Source of the DNA: Fen-1362 sp964597035
GTDB taxonomy: Bacteria > Planctomycetota > Phycisphaerae > Sedimentisphaerales > Anaerobacaceae
Assembly (NCBI GenBank): GCA_964597035.1
Contig: CAZQWM010000067.1
Span: 1-8,122 of the forward strand
DNA length: 8,122 nt
Reading direction: 5' to 3'
Position numbers and translations under genes: made by a program. Shown here one piece after another: positions 1 through 7,000 of this stretch (positions are counted from its first letter, which is position 1; every line of letters starts with the position of its first letter). The notes beneath the pieces are model-generated. The model was not told where the DNA came from, did no database searches, and was given only the letters and a program-made list of their open reading frames with translations.

Positions 1-1
1 G

Positions 2-337
2 GTTGGCAGTACTAATACTCTGGCTGCGAATAGTATAAACACTTTTGTTGGCACTGTTCAGGCGGCTGAACCTGATGGATTTCAAAACTGCTCGGAGGTT
101 CACGCCGGCGGTTATGGGCTTACTTCAGATTTGAACGCCGATTGTTATGTCGACTACGGCGACCTTCGAACAATAGCTGATTACTGGCTGTACACTGATT
201 GTGACAGTTATAACGATTGTGAAGGTGCCGACTCTGAAGCGGATAACGATGTTGATTTCGCCGATTTCAGCAGTTTTGGTATGCAGTGGATGAATTGCAA
301 CGACCCTGAAGACCCGGCCTGCACGTCAAACTGGTAA
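2..337 (+). CDS. C-terminal end of a secreted protein with a dockerin-like tail (5' end outside the window)
   Basis: The reading frame is open from the window edge (first full codon at 2) to the TAA at 335-337, giving 111 visible residues. The first 28 or so are a Thr/Ser/Asn/Ala-rich linker or domain end. Then come NCSEV and two EF-hand-like calcium loops of the dockerin I pattern: DLNADCYVDYGD (131 minus one codon, about 128-163) and DSEADNDVDFAD (about 230-265). The ending is CNDPEDPACTSNW. The tail has six cysteines at the same places as in the two downstream xylanases. The TTG at 131 lies inside the first calcium loop and is not a start. The catalytic or binding part lies upstream, so the function is unknown; a secreted polysaccharide-active enzyme is plausible from its neighbours. 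The residues just before the tail do not resemble the FN3 that precedes it in the next two genes, so this is probably a different architecture rather than a third GH10 copy. Confidence 0.85.
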   Translation, partial: VGSTNTLAANSINTFVGTVQAAEPDGFQNCSEVHAGGYGLTSDLNADCYVDYGDLRTIADYWLYTDCDSYNDCEGADSEADNDVDFADFSSFGMQWMNCNDPEDPACTSNW

Positions 338-385
338 ATCACACACAAAAAACATGGCATTTAAGCCGTAAGAAATGACCGAAAA

Positions 386-443
386 AGCTTGAATTTAACG
401 GCAAATTTTGGTACTTTAGCACTATATGCTGAAAATTCAAGCT
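386..443 (+). repeat. 11-bp perfect inverted repeat spanning the promoter
   Basis: AGCTTGAATTT (386-396) is the exact reverse complement of AAATTCAAGCT (433-443), with 36 bases between. The left arm covers the -35 hexamer, and the right arm lies about 10-20 bases after the predicted transcription start. The pair could be a two-site operator for a dimeric regulator. A small hairpin, AGCA/TGCT around CTATA (418-430), sits inside. A terminator for the upstream gene is less likely because the spacer is long and no T-run follows directly. The second intergenic region keeps the left arm, but only TTCAAG remains of the right one. Confidence 0.5.
389..417 (+). promoter_or_regulatory. Sigma70-like promoter of the first GH10 gene
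   Basis: TTGAAT (389-394) is separated by exactly 17 bases from TACTTT (412-417). TTGA of the -35 and the T-A----T positions of the -10 match the consensus. Exactly the same hexamers and spacing occur before the second GH10 gene (3967-3995), although the spacer sequence between them has changed, which supports function. Transcription would start near 424, giving a leader of about 92 bases before the ATG at 516. No direct evidence of transcription is available. Confidence 0.55.
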
Positions 444-505
444 GGAGAAGAGATTTTTGCCCACACGCCTATGTAGCTATATCCACAGCTAAAAAACTTA
501 TTTTT

Positions 506-510
506 GAGGG
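506..510 (+). promoter_or_regulatory. Ribosome binding site deciding the ATG at 516
   Basis: GAGGG lies 5 bases before ATG 516. An in-frame TTG at 504 would put this site inside the gene, and the ATG at 528 would be 17 bases away, so 516 is the best start. The second GH10 gene has the identical arrangement (GAGGG at 4084-4088, ATG at 4094). Confidence 0.8.
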
Positions 511-515
511 TGACT

Positions 516-3500
516 ATGAGCTACGTAATGAGCAAAAGAGGCCGTTTTTTCGTCGCAAACCCTAAATCAACATTCGTAATGGCCCTTGCTGTATTATCCC
601 TGCTTTTATCAGGGGTAGTTGTCAAGGGTGACTGGGAAAGCGATGCCAACGCTCGAATCGAGGCAAATCGCAAGAGGGACGCGCAAATTACTGTATGGTA
701 TACGGACAATAACCCCGTCCCCGACGTCAGCGTTCAAATAGAGCAGATTAAGCATCTGTTCGCGTTCGGCACATGCCTTGCTAATTCGAAAATGTCAAAT
801 AACAGCTATAAGAATTTTGTCCTTAACCATTTCGAGTGGGCGGTATGTGAAAACGAGTCGAAATGGGAGTGGAATGAATCCTCACGAGACACCGTTTATT
901 ATACGGATGCGGACAACATTTATACCTGGTGCAATAATAATGACATTATCATGAGGGGTCATTGTCTTTTTTGGGAACAGCCGAGCCACGTTCAGACATG
1001 GGTCAAGGATCTGCCTTATGCAACCTATCCAACTTCCAGCGAACTGCTGGATGAAGTTGACGAGCGTATCGACGGCGCGGTAAATCATTTCAAAAACAAA
1101 TTCGTTCACTGGGACGTGGATAATGAAATGCTGAGCGACTCATTCTATGACCGTCTCGGCGAGGCAGGCAGGGTCCATATGTTCCAGGCGGCCAGCGCCA
1201 AAGACCCCGGCTGTTTAATGATGATGAACGAGTATTCCGGTAATTCATTCGGCGGCTATGACGGCTGGACCTACGCCAGCCGGGCCAACAGTCTGATTAG
1301 TGATGGGGCACCGATAGATGGCCTCGGTATTCAGGGCCACATGAATTCACCCGTTAGTGCAGCGCAATACTACAGTGATGTGCTCGTACCCCTGGCGGCG
1401 GTGGGTCTGCCAATCATAGCTACTGAGTTTGACGTCTCGGTGGCAAATGTGACCCAGCGGGCCAATGACATTGAGAACTACTTCCGCATATGCTTCAGTC
1501 ACCCTGACGTAATAGGCGTAATAATGTGGGGCTTCTGGCAGGGTGCGATGTGGCGCACCGATGGATATATGGTCGATAACAGTTGGAATATAAATGCCGC
1601 CGGCCTGCGATATGAAGCTATATTAGACGAATGGACAACATCTGACAGCGACACTACAAATTCATCAGGAAACGCGACTTACAGGGGATTCCACGGTACT
1701 TATGAGATTACACTCAGTTTGACCGGCTATCCCGACGAAGTACATACAATAGAGCTGGAACCGGGCTCCGGGACCCAGACATTTATTCTCGAAACGAATT
1801 TTCCACCACCCTATGACACAACACCACCTAATCCGAACCCGATGACCTGGTCTTCTAATCCAGCGGCTACGGGTCCGACTTCAATCACCATGACAGCAAC
1901 GACCGCTACGGACAGTCAAAGCCCTCCAGTAGAGTACTATTTCGATTGCACCAGTCACACCGGCCACGATAGTGACTGGCAGACGAGCACCACATACGTG
2001 GCTACCGGCCTCAATCCTGGGACAACTTATTCCTTCAGGGTTCAGGCACGCGACAGTTCTGCCGCTCAAAACGAGACTGTCTGGTCAAGCACAGAATACG
2101 CAACAACCGACTCGCCTGACACAACACCACCTACTCCGGACCCGATGACCTGGGCTTCGTTACCAACAGCGACTGGCATGTATTCAATCACCATGACAGC
2201 AACGACCGCTACGGACAGTCAAAGCCCTCCAGTAGAGTATTATTTCGATTGCACCAGTCACACCGGCCACGATAGCGGCTGGCAGACAAGTACTACGTAC
2301 GAGGCAACAGGTCTCGATGCCGGGACATTATATTCGTTCAGGGTTCAGGCACGAGACAGCTCTGCCGCCCAGAACACAACTGGCTGGTCAAGCACTCTAC
2401 CGGCAACAACCGACCCGCCGGACTTGACTCCGCCTAATCCGAACCCGATGACTTGGCTTTCGGAACCAACTCTGTCGAGTTCGAATGCGATTACAATGAC
2501 CGCCAGCACCGCCACGGACAGCGAAAGCCCGCCTGTGGAGTATTATTTCGAATGCACAACCGACGGCGATTTTAACAGCACCTGGCAGTCAAGTCCGACA
2601 TACGAGGCGACAGGCCTCGATTATCTAACTACATATAACTTCAGAGTGAAAGCCCGCGACAGCGCCCCTGCCCTAAATGAGACCGGCTGGTCAAATATCA
2701 AGGGGGCAACAACCGAGCCGCAACCAACGGACATAGAAATCATCGGCTCCTGGGCGACAGGCACAACTCATGCAAAAGAGTCAGGCACCAGCCGTGGTTT
2801 GATATTCATTGCGCATGCTGAAGATGACGTCGCTATAACTCTAAACTCAGTGACATACGGCGGGCAGCCAATGACACTGGTTATAGATAGGACAACGGGC
2901 ACGTCGGGCTATAGGGCATATGCTGCGGCATATATTCTTGATGAGGCAGGTGTTGCTGCTGCAACCAGCGACACGTTTAATCCCACCTGGAGCACCACGC
3001 CGGAAAACGTCTCATACGCCAGCGTATTCCTTTCCAATGTTAACCAGACGACAACTATAGGAGCAACTGCCAGTAATAGCACAACAAGCAGCACTCCAAA
3101 TCCAATCACGACAGCCGCTCTCTCCACGAATGATGGCGATATGGTTATTGATGCTGCTGTGTGCGGCAACACAGGCGACTATACGCTACTCAATGGCTTT
3201 ACTGAAGCCCTCGAACATGACATGTCTTCATCCACAGGTTCCGACGGATACAAGTCTGCAACGGGTGCAGATGAAACACCAAGCGCACAGCATTCAAACG
3301 TGAACCGTCAGGTGATTATCGGCTTCGTGATTCAGGCAATGCCTTCAATAGTAGATTATCCCCCTGCAGCGCCGACGGGCCTTGTGGCGACGGCAGGTAA
3401 TGAAGTAGTCTCGCTCGACTGGAACGACAATGAAGAGCCTGACATGAACGGTTACAATGTATATCGTTCGACAGACGAAGGCGGACCTTACACCGACCCG

Positions 3501-3911
3501 CCGTTAAACGGCTCACTTTTGACCAGCTCGGATTACATCGACGACACCGTCACCAACGAAATAACCTATTACTACGTTGTTACGGCGGTGGATGCCAACA
3601 ACAATGAGTCTGCCGATTCGAATGAAGACTGGGCCACGCCAACCAGCGGGGACCCCCAGAATTGCCCGGAGGTCCAGCTCGGCGGTTATCGGCTTGCCTC
3701 AGACTTCAATTTTGACTGTTACGTGGATTACGGTGACATTGAGGTCATAACTTACTACTGGCTGAGCACCGACTGCGGCATATATAGTGACTGTGAACAC
3801 AGTGACTTCGAGCCGGATGGCGACGTTGACTCGTTCGACTACAGCAATTTTGCTCAACAGTGGATGTGGTGTAACGACCCTGAGGATACAGGCTGTACGT
3901 CAAACTGGTAA
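516..3911 (+). CDS. Secreted multimodular GH10 endo-1,4-beta-xylanase with FN3 repeats and dockerin-like tail
   Basis: The 1131-residue protein should be exported and hydrolyse internal beta-1,4 links of xylan. Residues 1-38 are a signal peptide (basic start, hydrophobic stretch about 19-36, probable cleavage after VKG). A short beta segment (RKRDAQITVW through HLFAFGT, about 50-85) leads into the GH10 barrel, up to about 388. Landmarks are RGHCLFWE (147-154), WDVDNEML with acid/base Glu204, MMNEYSG, GIQGH, IATEFD with nucleophile Glu304, and IMWGFWQGAMWR. A small C-terminal domain (RGFHGTYEITLS, to about 430) resembles that of plant-type GH10 enzymes. Next come three FN3 units starting near 434, 535 and 636, an unrecognised beta-rich module (about 736-945), a fourth FN3 (about 948-1044) and a dockerin-like tail with calcium loops at 1063 and 1097. 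The barrel is complete and both catalytic glutamates are present. It has its own promoter and is followed by a paralogue. GH10 membership is firm; exact substrate preference is inferred. Confidence 0.93.
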   Translation: MSYVMSKRGRFFVANPKSTFVMALAVLSLLLSGVVVKGDWESDANARIEANRKRDAQITVWYTDNNPVPDVSVQIEQIKHLFAFGTCLANSKMSNNSYKNFVLNHFEWAVCENESKWEWNESSRDTVYYTDADNIYTWCNNNDIIMRGHCLFWEQPSHVQTWVKDLPYATYPTSSELLDEVDERIDGAVNHFKNKFVHWDVDNEMLSDSFYDRLGEAGRVHMFQAASAKDPGCLMMMNEYSGNSFGGYDGWTYASRANSLISDGAPIDGLGIQGHMNSPVSAAQYYSDVLVPLAAVGLPIIATEFDVSVANVTQRANDIENYFRICFSHPDVIGVIMWGFWQGAMWRTDGYMVDNSWNINAAGLRYEAILDEWTTSDSDTTNSSGNATYRGFHGTYEITLSLTGYPDEVHTIELEPGSGTQTFILETNFPPPYDTTPPNPNPMTWSSNPAATGPTSITMTATTATDSQSPPVEYYFDCTSHTGHDSDWQTSTTYVATGLNPGTTYSFRVQARDSSAAQNETVWSSTEYATTDSPDTTPPTPDPMTWASLPTATGMYSITMTATTATDSQSPPVEYYFDCTSHTGHDSGWQTSTTYEATGLDAGTLYSFRVQARDSSAAQNTTGWSSTLPATTDPPDLTPPNPNPMTWLSEPTLSSSNAITMTASTATDSESPPVEYYFECTTDGDFNSTWQSSPTYEATGLDYLTTYNFRVKARDSAPALNETGWSNIKGATTEPQPTDIEIIGSWATGTTHAKESGTSRGLIFIAHAEDDVAITLNSVTYGGQPMTLVIDRTTGTSGYRAYAAAYILDEAGVAAATSDTFNPTWSTTPENVSYASVFLSNVNQTTTIGATASNSTTSSTPNPITTAALSTNDGDMVIDAAVCGNTGDYTLLNGFTEALEHDMSSSTGSDGYKSATGADETPSAQHSNVNRQVIIGFVIQAMPSIVDYPPAAPTGLVATAGNEVVSLDWNDNEEPDMNGYNVYRSTDEGGPYTDPPLNGSLLTSSDYIDDTVTNEITYYYVVTAVDANNNESADSNEDWATPTSGDPQNCPEVQLGGYRLASDFNFDCYVDYGDIEVITYYWLSTDCGIYSDCEHSDFEPDGDVDSFDYSNFAQQWMWCNDPEDTGCTSNW
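1815..2720 (+). repeat. Three tandem FN3-coding units, 303-bp period
   Basis: Units begin at 1815, 2118 and 2421, each opening with codons for D-x-TPP-x-P-x-PMTW and closing with an FRV-x-ARDS motif typical of FN3 strands. The period is exactly 303 bases (101 codons). Units 1 and 2 are very close at the DNA level: 1881-1972 and 2184-2275 differ at one base in 92. Unit 3 has diverged and resembles the second unit of the paralogue, sharing the GLDYLTTYNF-type stretch. This is a recent in-frame duplication that adds one FN3 and explains most of the length difference between the two xylanases. Confidence 0.85.
2721..3356 (+). other. Unrecognised beta-rich module of about 210 residues (copy in first GH10 protein)
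   Basis: Residues about 736-947 lie between two FN3 regions. The segment has the look of a beta-sandwich: alternating hydrophobics, many Thr/Ser/Gly, the core SVTYGGQPMT, the aromatic run YRAYAAAYILDEAG, then GDMVI, NGFTEA and NRQVIIGFVIQAMP near the end. I do not recognise a named family. A carbohydrate-binding or adhesive role is possible from its place in a xylanase, but nothing in the sequence proves it. The paralogue carries the same module at 5993-6625. Confidence 0.6.
3523..3721 (+). repeat. 199-bp block identical to 6792-6990
   Basis: The end of the last FN3, the linker and the first calcium loop of the dockerin-like tail are identical base for base with 6792-6990 in the next gene, including third codon positions. 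The catalytic domains of the same two genes share only about 60% of residues by eye. Gene conversion or a recent exchange between the copies is the simplest reading. Confidence 0.9.
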
Positions 3912-3966
3912 ATCGAAAACAGGCAATATACAGCCCTTTTGAGACGAGAAAATTAGCCGGAAAAGC

Positions 3967-3995
3967 TTGAATTCGACGGTCGATTTTGTTACTTT
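3967..3995 (+). promoter_or_regulatory. Sigma70-like promoter of the second GH10 gene
   Basis: TTGAAT (3967-3972), 17 bases, TACTTT (3990-3995): identical hexamers and spacing to 389-417. The expected start of transcription is near 4002, giving a leader of about 92 bases as in the first copy. Confidence 0.55.
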
Positions 3996-3996
3996 G

Positions 3997-4029
3997 ACAC
4001 TACATACCTGGATTTCAAGTATGTAGTGT
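3997..4029 (+). promoter_or_regulatory. 11-bp hairpin at the predicted transcription start
   Basis: ACACTACATAC (3997-4007) and GTATGTAGTGT (4019-4029) are exact reverse complements around an 11-base loop. The element begins one base after the -10 hexamer, so it could be an operator or a 5' end structure that stabilises the mRNA. The first copy lacks this hairpin and has a different inverted repeat. It is not followed by a T-run, so it is not a convincing terminator. Confidence 0.5.
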
Positions 4030-4044
4030 GGTTTATAAGCACAC

Positions 4045-4056
4045 ACCTACGTAGGT
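4045..4056 (+). promoter_or_regulatory. 12-bp perfect palindrome in the leader
   Basis: ACCTACGTAGGT reads the same on both strands and lies about 40 bases before the ATG at 4094. The matching stretch of the first copy, GCCTATGTAGCT (467-478), keeps only the CTA..TAG core. It may be a regulator site, but a palindrome of this length has limited weight on its own. Confidence 0.35.
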
Positions 4057-4083
4057 AAATCCACAGCCCATATATGTATTTTT

Positions 4084-4088
4084 GAGGG
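4084..4088 (+). promoter_or_regulatory. Ribosome binding site deciding the ATG at 4094
   Basis: GAGGG, 5 bases before ATG 4094, the same layout as at 506-510. The in-frame TTG at 4082 overlaps this site and is not the likely start. Confidence 0.8.
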
Positions 4089-4093
4089 TCATT

Positions 4094-7000
4094 ATGAGCT
4101 ATCAAGCGCACAATCCGGGTCGGTTTTTTGCTGCAACCACCAAAACAATATCTTTTGCGATTCTGCTGCTATTTCTGCTGTCTTCTTGGACGGCAGTAAA
4201 AGCAGACTGGGAAAGCGATGCCAACGCTCGAATCGAGGCAAATCGCAAGAGAGACGCACAAATTACTGTATGGGATACGGATAACGGTCCAGTCCCTGAT
4301 GTCAATGTTACAATACAGCAGGTTAAGCATCACTTCGGCTTCGGCACTTGCCTCGCTCATGGACTGATAACTAACACCGACCATCAAAATTTCGTCCTTG
4401 ACCATTTCGAGTGGGCAGTGTGCGAAAACGAGACGAAGTGGTCTTCAAATGAATCGACACGGGACGTCTGGACCTTTTCACAGGCTGACTATATAGCCGA
4501 CTGGTGCGCCGACAATGATATTGTTTTGCGAGGCCACACTCTTGTTTGGGAGACCGGCAGTCAGACACCGGGCTGGGTATCGGGCCTTGAATGTGAAACG
4601 TATCCAACGCCGTGCGAGATGCTCGAAGAGATTGATGAGCGTATTGACTACACAGTCGGTCGTTACGCAGGCCAAATTGTCCAGTGGGATGTCGATAATG
4701 AAATGTTGTCCGGCAACATGTTTGATTGTCTGGGTGAAGAAGGACGTGCCCATTTCTTTAATCGGGGTAATTCCGTAGACCCCAACTGCGGATTCTATAT
4801 GAATGAATATTCCGGTAATTCATTCGGCGGCTACGACGGCTGGACTTATGCAAACCGCGCAAGCGGCCTGATAAGTCTCGGAGGAGCAGTTGAAGGCCTT
4901 GGTATTCAAGCACACGTTGGGTCACCATTTAGACCCGAGGATTATTACAATGATGTCCTCGAGCCGCTGGCAACGCTGGGCCTGCCAATCATAGCTACCG
5001 AATTTGATACCGATGCGGGTACTATAACTCAAGCAGCCACCGACCTTGAGAACTTATACCGGATATGCTTTAGTCATTCCAACGTAGAAGGCATAATAAT
5101 GTGGGGTTATGACGAGAATGCGGTCTGGCGTGGCAGTGGCATTGTAAACACCTCCACCTGGGTTCTTAATCAAGCCGGCGAACGATATGTTGACCTGCTG
5201 GAAGAATGGACAACATCTGACAGCAATATGACCGATTCATCAGGAAACGCGACTTTCAGAGGATTCCACGGTACATACGAGATTACACTCAGTGCACCCG
5301 ATGTGAACACCGAAGTACATACAATAGAGCTGGAACCGGGCTCCGGGACACAGACATTTATTCTCGAAACGAATTTTCCACCAACTACACCGGACCTAAA
5401 TGCACCTGAGCCGGACCCGATGACCTGGGCCTCTGCGCCATCAGCTACGGGACCGACTTCGATTATAATGACAGCTACAACAGCTACGGATGATAATCCG
5501 CCTATTCTTTACTATTTCGAATGTACTACCGATGGTGATGCAAACAGCGGTTGGCAGGAAAATCCTACATACGAGGCTACAGGTTTGGATCCATCGATGT
5601 CGTATCCATTCAGAGTCAAGGCCCGTGATAGCGCTGCCGCTCAGAATGAAACCGGCTGGTCAAGCACAATATCGGCAACAACCGACCCGCCTGACCTGAC
5701 TCCACCTAATCCGGACCCGATGACGTGGGCTTCGGTACCAACACTATACACAGCGAACTCGATTACGATGACCGCCACCACCGCTATCGATGATGTCACA
5801 CCCCCTGTGGAATACTATTTCCAATGCACAACGGATGGCACTGCAGACAGCGGCTGGCAATCAAGCCCGACATATTTAGCCACAGGCCTCGATTATTTAA
5901 CTCCATATACTTTCAGAGTTAAAGCTCGCGACAGCGCCCCTGCTCTAAACGAGACCGGCTGGTCAAATATCGCATCCGAAACAAGTGGCCCACAACCAAC
6001 AGACATAGAAATCCTCGGCTCTTGGGCTACAGGCACGATGCATACACAAGAAGCCGGCACCAGCCGGGCTTTGATATTCATTGCACATTCTGAGGATGAC
6101 ACGGCCATAACTCTAAACTCGGTAACCTATGGCAACCAGCCAATGACTAAAGTAATTGAAGAAGTCGTAGGCACGAGTTACAGAGCTTATGCAGCGGCAT
6201 TTATACTCGACGAAGACGGAATCGCGGCCGCAAGCGGCAGTACATTTGTTCCTACATGGAGCACCACACCGGACGATGCGGATTACTCAAGTGTATTTCT
6301 CGCTAATGTTGACCAGACAGAACCTATTGGAGATAGTGACACTAATAGTAACGCAAGCAGTACTCCAACCACAATCACGACCGACCCGCTTTCTACAAAC
6401 GAAGGTGATATGGTCATTGTTGCGGCAACTTGTGGAAACGTTAGCAATTACACGCTAAACAATGGTTTTACAGAAGCCGCTGAGATTGATATGTCTTCAT
6501 CAACCGGTTCAAGCGGATACAAATCCGCGACCGGCGCCGATGAAACACCAAGTGTTACGAATAGTAATTTAAACCGTCAGGTGATAATCGGCTTCGTGGT
6601 TCAGTCAATGCCGTCAATAGTAGATTATCCACCTGCAGCGCCAACAGGCCTGGATGCGACAGCAGGAGATGAAATGGTTTCGCTCGACTGGAACGACAAC
6701 AACGAACCCGACATGAACGGTTACAATGTATATCGTTCGACAGACGAAGGCGGACCTTACACTGACCCACCGTTAAACAGCTCGCTTCTGTCCAGCTCGG
6801 ATTACATCGACGACACCGTCACCAACGAAATAACCTATTACTACGTTGTTACGGCGGTGGATGCCAACAACAATGAGTCTGCCGATTCGAATGAAGACTG
6901 GGCCACGCCAACCAGCGGGGACCCCCAGAATTGCCCGGAGGTCCAGCTCGGCGGTTATCGGCTTGCCTCAGACTTCAATTTTGACTGTTATGTGGATTAC

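Noticed and set aside
131..337. A separate 68-residue gene starting with TTG at 131
   Set aside because: The frame is open from the window edge, and 131 lies within the first calcium loop of a longer protein's tail.
504..515. TTG at 504 (and the equivalent at 4082) as start of the GH10 genes
   Set aside because: The codon overlaps the Shine-Dalgarno GAGGG, and an ATG follows at the right distance in both genes.
1815..2720. CRISPR array or transposon-related repeat
   Set aside because: The 303-bp repeats are coding FN3 units in frame, without spacers, terminal inverted repeats or a transposase.
2909..3172. Antisense open frames across the GH10 genes, including hydrophobic ones here and at 7750-7959
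   Set aside because: They lie wholly inside well-supported genes on the other strand, have no ribosome binding context and resemble no family.
3872..3911. PEP-CTERM, LPXTG or type IX sorting signal at the protein ends
   Set aside because: There is no terminal membrane helix with basic tail and no such motifs; the ends are short, cysteine-containing and acidic.
4515..4778. Alternative + strand frame within the second GH10 gene
   Set aside because: It overlaps the catalytic core (including Glu203) in another frame and has a random-looking, Arg/Cys-rich composition.
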